Source: a virus
DNA length: 32,962 nt
Strand: one strand, 5' to 3'
Virus record (IMG/VR): IMGVR_UViG_3300042914_004346
Location: 1-32,962 of that record
In this document: piece after piece, positions 26,301 to 32,962 of the stretch
Position numbering within the stretch: the stretch's first letter is position 1
Layout of the letters: each line of letters starts with the position of its first letter
Made by a program: the position numbers and the translations under genes
The notes under the pieces: generated by a model
What the model was told of the DNA's origin: nothing
Databases searched by the model: none
The model's input: only the letters and a program-made list of their open reading frames with translations

Positions 26301-28733
26301 CAGGAGTCTGCCTTTAACCCTAACGCCAGAAGCGGCTCGGGCGCGATTGGGCTGGCGCAGCTCATGCCCGGTACTGCGCGAGAGCTTGGCGTTGATCCGT
26401 TCAACATTCAGGAGAACCTGCGCGGTGGCGCAAGGTATCTGCGGCAGATGATGGACCGCTTTGGCCTGGAAGGCGGCTTGAGGGCCTACAACCAAGGGCC
26501 AGGGGCACAGCAGCGCACCCCCGGCGGCAATAGCAGGGAGTCCCGCGAATATCCCGGCAAAGTGCTTGCCAATGCACGTGCGCTTGGCTTCAACCCGGCC
26601 GCGATGCCGGCGCCAGCAACAATGGGCGGCGCTGCATTCGGCCGCACCGGGCACATGAGCCTGCGCGAAGGCTACGGCATGGTCGATCTGCGCGGCAGCT
26701 CCAGAGAGGCGATCATTGCCGATGCTGCAGATGCCATTGTAAATCGTGCCGCGATGGGCATGAAGACATGGATTGGCGGCGGCGGCGGCCTTGACATTGA
26801 TGCGACCAATCTGCGCGGGCAGGCGTTGATAGCAGCGCTTCAGCAAGGCATGAGAGCGCATGAAACAAGAGGTAGAAATCCCGCTACCGCAATCGACTTG
26901 ATTGCAAAACTTGGCGAGCCTCTTGGCATCGCGGTTGGCGGGATCAGCAATAGAGGCGGCGCCACTGGCGTTGCTGGTACTACAGCACGCGGAACGATCG
27001 CGCTTCATCTGACGCCGGAAAGTGTCGGCAGGGGCGCTACATCTATGCAGGCTTCCGCTGCAACAACAATCAGCAGCGCCCCCCGCCCGCAATTCAACCC
27101 CGTCCCGACAGGCCCCACTCCTGCTGCCGCACCGCTCAACGCTGCCCGCGAAATGCTGGACTTGGCTCAAGGTCGCGGTTTGCAGGATGCTCAGCGGATT
27201 CTGGAAGAGCAAAACAGGCTCAAGCAAGACGGTATTGAGCTTGGGCAGATCGAACAGATCCTGCAAAGCACTCAGCTGCCGCAACTTAAGCAGCAGGGCG
27301 ATGCGCTGCGAAAACAGATTGAGGCAAGACAGCAAAACCTGGCGCTAAGTGATGAAGCTGCCGCTGTTGCCGATATTCAGGCAGAAGGCGAAGCAAGGCT
27401 TGCGCAACTGCTGGAAGATCGTCGCAACGCGCTTCAGAAAGTACAAACGCAATACTCTGGGGACGTTGAACGAATTAAGCAAGTCAACAGGCAGGCCGCA
27501 GAAGCCATTGCTATCGCCAAGGGTGAAGAAGAGCAGCGTATTAAAAATGTCAAGCTCAGCAATCAGGGGCAGAATCTTGATCGAGGTTGGGCTGAAATCC
27601 TGCAACTGCAGGAAGGACTGGCCCTTGCCAAGGTCGAAGCTGCTGCACTGGAGCGCGGCGAGCTAGAGGCGAGCAATGTTGAATTGTTCAAGGCAAGCGC
27701 TTTATACGAAAGGCTGACTGAACAGCAGAAGCAAATGGCTGAAGGGCTTGTTGCTCAAACCGAAGAACTGCGCAAGCAAAGCGAGTTCAGAAAGCAAATG
27801 AATGAACTGCAGCAAGATACGAGCCTTGTTGGCGCCGGCTTGCGGGCTGGCATGATTGGCGCTCCGGCACGCGCTTTTGAGGAAGGGCTTAAGCGATTCG
27901 ATGGCGACGTTGGCAAAGCTACTGAGTTCGCTAATCAAACCAAGCTATTTGAAAACCAGCAACTTGTTTGGCAGAATCTTGAGAAAAACATCGTAGACGT
28001 ATCTGACGCAATTTCCGGTGCGCTCACTAATGGACTGCTTGATATTGTAAGCGGCGCCAGGCAAATTGAAGACGTAGGCCGCGACATGCTTAATGGCATT
28101 GCTCGCACCTTTGCCGATTCCGCGCAGCAGCAACTCACTACGCTCATGCAACGGCAGCTTGCGCAGCTCGCTGGCCCACGACTTGCAGGGATGCTCGGCG
28201 CTGGAACCGGCGCAGCAGGCCCTCAGGCGCTCGGGATGGCCTCTCTGACTGCCGCTGGTCAGGTTGCCATGTTCGGCGCCACGCTGCAGACCGTGATGGC
28301 CCAGATGGCGCTCTCCGGCGCTGCCAGCGGCCTTGGCTCGACTCCCAGCCTACTCGGCACTGCGCTGCCCAGCTTCGTGCCCGGCCTCTCTCCAACCATC
28401 TTCGGCGGCTTCCTTGCCAACGGCGGCACTACCCGTCCCGGCGAAGCGTATGTCGTGGGCGATGGCGGCGAGCCCGAATTTTTCTTCCCTGGCGTTACTG
28501 GCCGCGTAGTGCCGAAGAGTGACATGGAAAAAGCAGCGGCATTGCGCGAGGCGAGCGGCGAAGAACAAGGCCCCATCGATGTTCGCTACACGGTGACAGA
28601 GCAAGCCGGCCAGCGCTATGTTACCGAAGAACAATTCCGCAGGGGCATGGCCGACACAGCAAAACGCGCTCAAGCCATGACGAAAGCCGGACTCCGCAAC
28701 AATAAAGACGACCGTGAATATGTGGGGATCTAA
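23337..28733 (+). CDS. Tape measure protein with lytic transglycosylase domain
   Basis: A 1798-residue protein starting at GTG 23337 behind CAGGGA. The N-terminal 500 residues are helical and contain an 80-residue duplication with identical ALRPAGVSDEQV segments near residues 308 and 388. Residues about 510-565 are Gly-rich and hydrophobic (membrane-spanning candidate). A lytic transglycosylase domain lies at about 965-1080: IDPRLFAGLVQQESAFNPNA with catalytic Glu990, then GAIGLAQLMPGTARELGVDP and RAYNQGPG. The C-terminus GGTTRPGEAYVVGDGGEPEF is typical of tape measures. It sets tail length (about 270 nm at 0.15 nm per residue) and would cut peptidoglycan at injection. Confidence 0.92.
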   Translation: MADYEGRIRLTADTSQADRSVDAFVRKMERLGDVGIAVRVAGAQQAQKSLAQLQKSIGDLNKTPLNILTGIGAGSSARQDQFRTLSQGAKDFFNAVASGTKSLASTTAGLRQQAAAFRDLADNINFTDQSQKRFFRNFTQGAEIARTKSAGAGIEQLRALQDLYQRGTTGLKQDINPKTGGLNQLLSLGKDLPRTKAALSEYRSELERVYDLVETRSPSGGIIAVELRNVEKELLKIEQDRIEANNQINGIAKASYALTRNQLFLEEENLATIERQVDARRKAQQAANDLYSRSKALSRDFGVDPTRALRPAGVSDEQVALRNLISTQSRLNAIEEENLAAVERRIGARQQELAVANELVKAQRQQAVDIYNRDRALSREFGVNPAMALRPAGVSDEQVAKRNLIVDRTTAAAEASVFNVVSKVAQEIENDLPVLKSIERHRRKTEAASEREALSEAKNANQASARSRSAELRRTGGLSFDERLARIRPDLAPGAAKPAPGFFRGDARKAIGEGLIGGAFPLLFGQGAGASVGGLAGGLAGGAIGGSFGFGLSLAGTAVGTAVDTTAQNLKDLAASLKSPNDAIAALETSGFRVSNSLKFQVEQLQAVGRGYDAQTLVLQEVQRRLGPGSITELRELDVAQKRLQESWAAIGAEIQTRLLPVLQGFVEFLGGAAGDIGGFASQSRLERLDPETFGRLRDQAIKETSGPLGMFGDKKAYDARLNELARQELSGRFQNERAQVPRSPQEAFADETTRIQESRRIADQIQSAYREAFQLQRQAHDMQREGADINREIADYSYRKQREIFDLRQQVAEKEIENNRAAAQNSIERGDLGARQTFAAAVGFEQQLLSNVREVVRSRKEGEADIEQSRRKLELTMSRLSRDVEDYKRTNAREIEDIERRKLSYVRSVEDYKMRVADYVRDRARESADLMQQAMAQGEVGGAGGMGGQVAGYAPVSPLRRISYLSEIDRAAKEANIDPRLFAGLVQQESAFNPNARSGSGAIGLAQLMPGTARELGVDPFNIQENLRGGARYLRQMMDRFGLEGGLRAYNQGPGAQQRTPGGNSRESREYPGKVLANARALGFNPAAMPAPATMGGAAFGRTGHMSLREGYGMVDLRGSSREAIIADAADAIVNRAAMGMKTWIGGGGGLDIDATNLRGQALIAALQQGMRAHETRGRNPATAIDLIAKLGEPLGIAVGGISNRGGATGVAGTTARGTIALHLTPESVGRGATSMQASAATTISSAPRPQFNPVPTGPTPAAAPLNAAREMLDLAQGRGLQDAQRILEEQNRLKQDGIELGQIEQILQSTQLPQLKQQGDALRKQIEARQQNLALSDEAAAVADIQAEGEARLAQLLEDRRNALQKVQTQYSGDVERIKQVNRQAAEAIAIAKGEEEQRIKNVKLSNQGQNLDRGWAEILQLQEGLALAKVEAAALERGELEASNVELFKASALYERLTEQQKQMAEGLVAQTEELRKQSEFRKQMNELQQDTSLVGAGLRAGMIGAPARAFEEGLKRFDGDVGKATEFANQTKLFENQQLVWQNLEKNIVDVSDAISGALTNGLLDIVSGARQIEDVGRDMLNGIARTFADSAQQQLTTLMQRQLAQLAGPRLAGMLGAGTGAAGPQALGMASLTAAGQVAMFGATLQTVMAQMALSGAASGLGSTPSLLGTALPSFVPGLSPTIFGGFLANGGTTRPGEAYVVGDGGEPEFFFPGVTGRVVPKSDMEKAAALREASGEEQGPIDVRYTVTEQAGQRYVTEEQFRRGMADTAKRAQAMTKAGLRNNKDDREYVGI
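24258..24535 (+). repeat. 240-bp tandem duplication inside tape measure gene
   Basis: An identical 38-bp stretch at 24258-24295 and 24498-24535 marks two 240-bp (80-codon) units. Around it similarity fades (SKALSRDFGVDPTRA versus DRALSREFGVNPAMA). The third-position match in the core is perfect, so this segment is recent or still exchanging between copies. Confidence 0.85.
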
Positions 28734-29257
28734 TGCTTACCGTAACGCATTACATTGAATTTCTCAGCGCTACTGCTACTGCGCTGCCAACGCCGCAACG
28801 GTATCAACCGTACTTCCCCAATGAAACCAGAACGTTTCAAGGGCTGACGTATCAGTTCAGTCCGTTCAGCATTGCAGGCGACATATCAAGCGACGGCAAT
28901 CAGAGCAGCGATTATGAGTTAATTGCTCCTGCTAACATGATCTCGGCCGCAAAACTGGGCCAAGCGTCAGAAGATCGTCAATTCATCAAAGTCGATACAG
29001 TATTGCTTACTTCTACGCCACCGCTCAACGAAAACGATTATCCCAAGTATTTTGAGCTAAATGTACTAACCTCTACTATTTGTGTTTGCGATTCGTTTGG
29101 CTATAGCGATGCCATTCCTGATGAAGAGGATAGCTTTGCAGTTGTCACCTTGACGCTTACCAGTCCGCTCAATTTTGTTGCAGGGACCGCTCCTACTCGT
29201 AGACTCACGGCCGAGCAGGTTGGCCCCCTGCCATCAAGCGGAGGGATCGCATTTTGA
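28733..29257 (+). CDS. Minor tail protein (lambda M/L position)
   Basis: A 174-residue protein that starts on the last base of the tape measure stop (TAATG). The N-terminus MLTVTHYIEFLSATATALPT and FSPFSIAGDISSDGNQSSDY resemble distal tail proteins that sit between the tape measure end and the tip. Its stop overlaps the next TTG start. It would form the collar that organises the tail tip. Confidence 0.65.
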   Translation: MLTVTHYIEFLSATATALPTPQRYQPYFPNETRTFQGLTYQFSPFSIAGDISSDGNQSSDYELIAPANMISAAKLGQASEDRQFIKVDTVLLTSTPPLNENDYPKYFELNVLTSTICVCDSFGYSDAIPDEEDSFAVVTLTLTSPLNFVAGTAPTRRLTAEQVGPLPSSGGIAF

Positions 29258-29637
29258 GATTCTGGAGTTGCTGGGTAGGACTGCCCTGGGGGCTTGGCGC
29301 TGACCCGAGGGACGGGCGGGCGGCGTGCTGCTTCAGGACTGCTCAGGCGATCCGGGAAGAGCTTGGCTTGCCCTGGCCGGCAGATCGGATGGAGCACTGG
29401 TATTCCGATGCCTCTGCGGGCGCCTGGCAGGGGCTGAGGTGGGACTGGGAGGACATGACGCGGCCGATTGAGAAGCCCGAGGTCGGCGCTCTGATCCGCT
29501 TCGATAATCCCGATGACACTTTTGGCGTTGGCGTGTTACCAGACGAGCGCACACTTATTACGGTACGGCATCATGGACGCTTAATCGCTGGCCCGATTTC
29601 GGCTTGCGGCAGACTGAAGCTATTTTGCCTAAAATGA
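29254..29637 (+). CDS. Tail tip assembly protein, NlpC/P60-like (lambda K position)
   Basis: A 127-residue protein starting with TTG at 29254; a strong GGAGGG at 29240-29245 decides this rare start. WVGLPWGLGADPRDGRAACC (C25-C26), followed by FRTAQAIREELGLPWP, matches the cysteine-and-helix pattern of NlpC/P60-type tail proteins, and VGALIRFDNPDDTFGVGVLP the central sheet where the catalytic His usually sits; H106-H107 (VRHHGRL) may supply it. Such proteins cut peptide links in peptidoglycan. It is shorter than most, so activity is uncertain. It overlaps both neighbours by 4 nt. Confidence 0.6.
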   Translation: MRFWSCWVGLPWGLGADPRDGRAACCFRTAQAIREELGLPWPADRMEHWYSDASAGAWQGLRWDWEDMTRPIEKPEVGALIRFDNPDDTFGVGVLPDERTLITVRHHGRLIAGPISACGRLKLFCLK

Positions 29638-32600
29638 TTAAGCTGCTTCCCTACGAAAAGCACCTTGCTCAGATCCTTGGCATATCTGAAGAGACGTACC
29701 AGGAGTGGAAGGCGATCACGCTAAGGCATTCTATCGAAAAGCCGGCAGAAGGCCCGGTCTGCGGCCCGCTTGTGCCGGTACTCGTCAATCTAGCGATTGC
29801 AGTTGGGGTAACGCTGCTTTCGTCACTGCTCTTTCCGCAGTCGCAGCAAAACAGCCGAATCATTGCAAGACAAGGAAAGCGCGATCCTCGCACCAGCAAT
29901 CAACGCCTGTCGCCGCGTTTCGGTTTTGACTCAATGCAGGAGCCCGCGCAAGTGGGGCAGTTTGTTCCTGTCGTTATCGCCAAGCGCGAAAACAATCTAG
30001 GTGGCGTCCGTGTTGCCATGCCGCTTGTGTGGTCGCAAATGCTGGCATGGAATGGTTCGCTTATGTTTCGCGGCATTTTTCTCGGCGGGATCGCTGGAAT
30101 GCCGGCAAACGCATGGGATCCGAGGGGCTGGGCATTTGGGAACAATACTCTTGGCGCTTATGCTTACACTGGCACCGCATTGACGAATGGAGCGCGATAT
30201 TCTATTTACTTTGCCCCCAACGGCGGGCGCATTAACAGCACTCACCTGATTGCCGGCAGGCAAGCGAGCTTGGACGCAGGCAATGCCCAAAACTACGGCG
30301 GGCAAGATACATACGCTGTCAACATTGGAGACGCAGAATACAAGCAAACATTTTGCATGACGGAAAGCCCGTCTACAAGTACAGCATTTGGACTGTACGG
30401 CTGGTGCCCTAATGCAATGATGCACCGCGCTAGCGTAACAATACAGCCAACCATTACGGCATCAATCGATGAAGACGACAAGATAAGAACCGATGACGAC
30501 GCCGCTGCATTGGTTGAGCTGTGGAAAGGCAAATTCCGCTGGTCAATGCGTTGCGGCGTTTACACAAAAAATAATACAGTCGTAGCCACTGGGTTTAACA
30601 TAGTAACACAAAGCGTAAGCATTGGAGACTCTTTAGGATACGTTGTTTCGTCAGGCACTGATGCTGAGACAAGAATTAGAATTAACACAAATAATTCTCG
30701 TGTCAAGGATAACGATGCCGAATTTGACGAAGCAATGGGCGGCGTTGCTGCTTCTGTCGCGGGGGCACAAAACGCTGCCGACTCGGCGTTAATTCCGAAT
30801 GAGCTTTATCGCATTGGCAGTTGCTGGGCCGTGCTTGAAGAGCGCGTTTCAGCTAGTCCCACTGAATCTATTTTTATTAGCGATTCCGAGCAGGAACCCG
30901 TAGGCGGCGGCAACACGATGACCTACGTTTTTACAGTGGTGCGTGCTGGAACTGTGCAATTTGTCGGCCCCAGCATCTTGGCGCCGCCTCCGTTTCCGTC
31001 CCCAGGGCAAATAGGAGATACGATTTTTCCTGACGAATACGATCCCGACGATGATTTCGCTGACATGGAAAGCGGAACAGAGGGGCGCTATGCGGTTTGC
31101 TCTTCAGCGGCACAAGTATTCAGAATGGCAGTAGCGTCAGTTGGCGCGGTCAGGGAATTTAAGGTTTGCGAAATAATCATCAGATCAAAAGTAGGCATAA
31201 CTGTAAGCAGTGTGACAAACTTTAGATCATGCGAAAAAATAGAAAAAATTAACTCAAGGGCAGGACAAAATCAAGTCGGCAAAACCGCAAATGGCACTAT
31301 ATCTGTATCTCGCTATGATAGCGGCGGCAGTCTGATTACAACCAAAACGCGCAGGTACAGCGCTTTTTTGCTGCAGTACAGCGCAGATCGCGGAGCGACG
31401 TGGACCGACTTTCCCGAGGTGTTTGCTGTTGCTGGCGTAGGGGGAGAAGACGCTTACAACTATCTACGCTTCAACATGCCATCTTACAAGAGGTGGGAGC
31501 TTAGAACAGTTCCAATCTCTAGCTGGGAAATTCGCGCTGCCGTTACAACTCGGATTGTGGTGCTTGATACAAATAGCAATGAAGAGGTTGGCACTACTTC
31601 TAACGGCGTCACCGTCACGACTACTGGTTACATCATTGATCCCACAGATGCGTTTCATCGCAAGATGGCGCAACTTGAGCCAAAGTTTGATATTGGTTTG
31701 GGCTGGGCAGATACTCCGCTTGCGTCAATGTTTGATGGCTACGCTAGGTTTGCAGAGGCGTTTCCATACGATAATATACAGACAACTGTTGGCAACGCTC
31801 CCGAGCATGAGATCAGGCAAGTCAACTATTTTGATAATCTTGAGATAGCACCTACATACGGATCGCTTGCCCCTGTTGGTGTCAACATTTCAGCATCGCT
31901 TGAGATTAGCAGTTTGCAATCATTTAGCGGCTTTTGTAATAATGGCCACGAAATGCCCAGGCTGCTCGATAACGACACAAAGGGTTCTAGTCATTTGTGG
32001 CCAGACTGGCTGCGAGAGGTAATGACAAACCCGGACCTTGGCGCACTTCCCGCTACTCAACTTGCGCAAATTGATGCGCCTAGCTTTAGGGAAGCGGCGC
32101 AGTGGTGCAAGGACAGGGGCTATTATTATGACAAGGTAGAGGACGAGCCGCTCAACATTCTTGACTGGGCAACTCAAATTGCTCAAGCGCATTTGCTAAA
32201 GCTGGTTCGGCTTGGTGGAGTCTACTATCTTAGGAAAGCGATTGAGTTTGACAAGCCGCTTAAGATCAGTGCGCAATTTAACAATGGCAACATTAAAGAA
32301 GGATCATTTAAGCTCAATACTATTGACTATTTAACGCGGCAACCATTTATTGTCCAAGTTAAGTGGCGCGAAGAGTCAATCGGGACAGAAGCGCCATTGT
32401 TCGCCCGTGAGCGCGTAGCAAATGTAAGAGCAGTCGGAACTGGCGCCAATGCGCCGATCAGGCCATTAGACCTTTCGGACTGGTGTACAAGTTTTGAGCA
32501 GGCTATTGATGCCGCTTGCTATTACGAGCGCTTTGTCACTATTCACACTCATCAAGTCAGCTTTACAACTTCACCCGACATGCTGGCCGCGCAACTGCGA

Positions 32601-32962
32601 TCAGGCGGCTTTTTCATTCTGGATATTGATGTAATTAACTATAGCACAACCTTTCAAGGCTTTATACAGCAACATGGCGAAATCGTGTCAACCCGTCCAT
32701 GGCTTTCTCCGCTGAACGATGGCACTTACCCGGCGCTACTGTGGGACATGGGCGGCAGCCCAGTAGAAAGCAATATCGTCATTGCCGATGGCCTCGCCTC
32801 GCCGGTCAATCATTTTTTTGCAATTAAGAACGTCAACACAAAGCCGCTTACTTATGAGATAAAAAAGATTGATATTGACAATGAAGGCGTTATCACTGTC
32901 AACGCTTTTTATCATCCCACCGACGAGAATGGAATGAGCTTGCTTGGCGTAAACTGGACTAC
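29634..32962 (+). CDS. Host-specificity tail tip protein (J-like), 3' end beyond window
   Basis: ATG at 29634 (ATGA overlap) opens 1109 codons without a stop to the window end. Residues 46-67 are hydrophobic (VPVLVNLAIAVGVTLLSSLL), as in tail proteins where a lambda I-like part is joined to J. Then follow beta-rich stretches with phage tip motifs such as FGNNTLGAYAYTGTALTNGA and YLRFNMPSYKRWELR, and the J-like core (LPATQLAQIDAPSFREAAQW, CKDRGYYYDKV, LDWATQIAQAHLLKLVRLGG). It forms the tail tip and contacts the host surface; the receptor-binding C-terminus lies outside the window. Confidence 0.8.
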   Translation, partial: MIKLLPYEKHLAQILGISEETYQEWKAITLRHSIEKPAEGPVCGPLVPVLVNLAIAVGVTLLSSLLFPQSQQNSRIIARQGKRDPRTSNQRLSPRFGFDSMQEPAQVGQFVPVVIAKRENNLGGVRVAMPLVWSQMLAWNGSLMFRGIFLGGIAGMPANAWDPRGWAFGNNTLGAYAYTGTALTNGARYSIYFAPNGGRINSTHLIAGRQASLDAGNAQNYGGQDTYAVNIGDAEYKQTFCMTESPSTSTAFGLYGWCPNAMMHRASVTIQPTITASIDEDDKIRTDDDAAALVELWKGKFRWSMRCGVYTKNNTVVATGFNIVTQSVSIGDSLGYVVSSGTDAETRIRINTNNSRVKDNDAEFDEAMGGVAASVAGAQNAADSALIPNELYRIGSCWAVLEERVSASPTESIFISDSEQEPVGGGNTMTYVFTVVRAGTVQFVGPSILAPPPFPSPGQIGDTIFPDEYDPDDDFADMESGTEGRYAVCSSAAQVFRMAVASVGAVREFKVCEIIIRSKVGITVSSVTNFRSCEKIEKINSRAGQNQVGKTANGTISVSRYDSGGSLITTKTRRYSAFLLQYSADRGATWTDFPEVFAVAGVGGEDAYNYLRFNMPSYKRWELRTVPISSWEIRAAVTTRIVVLDTNSNEEVGTTSNGVTVTTTGYIIDPTDAFHRKMAQLEPKFDIGLGWADTPLASMFDGYARFAEAFPYDNIQTTVGNAPEHEIRQVNYFDNLEIAPTYGSLAPVGVNISASLEISSLQSFSGFCNNGHEMPRLLDNDTKGSSHLWPDWLREVMTNPDLGALPATQLAQIDAPSFREAAQWCKDRGYYYDKVEDEPLNILDWATQIAQAHLLKLVRLGGVYYLRKAIEFDKPLKISAQFNNGNIKEGSFKLNTIDYLTRQPFIVQVKWREESIGTEAPLFARERVANVRAVGTGANAPIRPLDLSDWCTSFEQAIDAACYYERFVTIHTHQVSFTTSPDMLAAQLRSGGFFILDIDVINYSTTFQGFIQQHGEIVSTRPWLSPLNDGTYPALLWDMGGSPVESNIVIADGLASPVNHFFAIKNVNTKPLTYEIKKIDIDNEGVITVNAFYHPTDENGMSLLGVNWT

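Noticed and set aside
26280-27335. 351-aa minus-strand ORF opposite the tape measure
   Set aside because: It lies within the transglycosylase and downstream part of a well-supported gene and shows no motif; a long shadow.

Overview
The window is a 33 kb piece of a tailed double-stranded DNA phage (or a prophage in that form), truncated at both ends. The right half encodes a siphovirus head and a long, lambda-like non-contractile tail: portal, scaffold, major capsid protein, head-tail connectors, tail tube, tail chaperone with a likely frameshift, a 1798-residue tape measure, tail-tip proteins and a J-like host-specificity protein. The left edge carries replication genes: a Toprim/zinc-finger primase-helicase, a RuvC-like resolvase and an SF2 helicase. 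No integrase, lysis gene, tRNA or CRISPR array was seen. A cyanobacterial host is my best guess. It rests on weak or absent Shine-Dalgarno sites, promoter elements that look like the RpaB/HLR1 box, and the style of several proteins. It is inference, not proof.

Layout. 1-1215 (-): primase-helicase, running off the window. 1216-1399: divergent control region with a terminator and a large dyad. 1400-4858 (+): tightly overlapping replication/recombination operon. 4860-12911 (+): a run of about 16 small, mostly unrecognised genes, many preceded by a repeated promoter cassette or a conserved leader hairpin. It is interrupted by a 742-bp non-coding region (8742-9483) packed with operators, inverted repeats and three 33-bp bipartite repeats, followed by the probable small terminase gene. 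13062-15521: four small minus-strand genes, a plus-strand NrdR-like zinc ribbon, and the large terminase on the minus strand. 15553-32962 (+): morphogenesis genes, with one small minus-strand gene between portal and scaffold.

How it fits together. TerS (9484) and TerL (14148-15521) would package DNA through the portal. Scaffold and capsid protein build the head; four small connector/terminator proteins join it to the tail. The tape measure carries a lytic transglycosylase domain for crossing peptidoglycan. The small-gene block looks like an early, host-interaction or accessory region.

The most unusual content is regulatory. (i) Eight copies of a 16-bp box lie 29-30 or 38-40 nt upstream of a -10 hexamer, most abutting the previous stop codon and several with a dyad or terminator between box and -10. 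(ii) Two families of leader hairpins recur: GCCGC(R)A hairpins with a compensatory base-pair change, and CCGGC hairpins placed exactly 8 nt before the start codon of three unrelated genes. (iii) The 742-bp region resembles a replication origin, control region or packaging region. Two genes (primase and J-like protein) are open at the window ends and have no stop codon in view.
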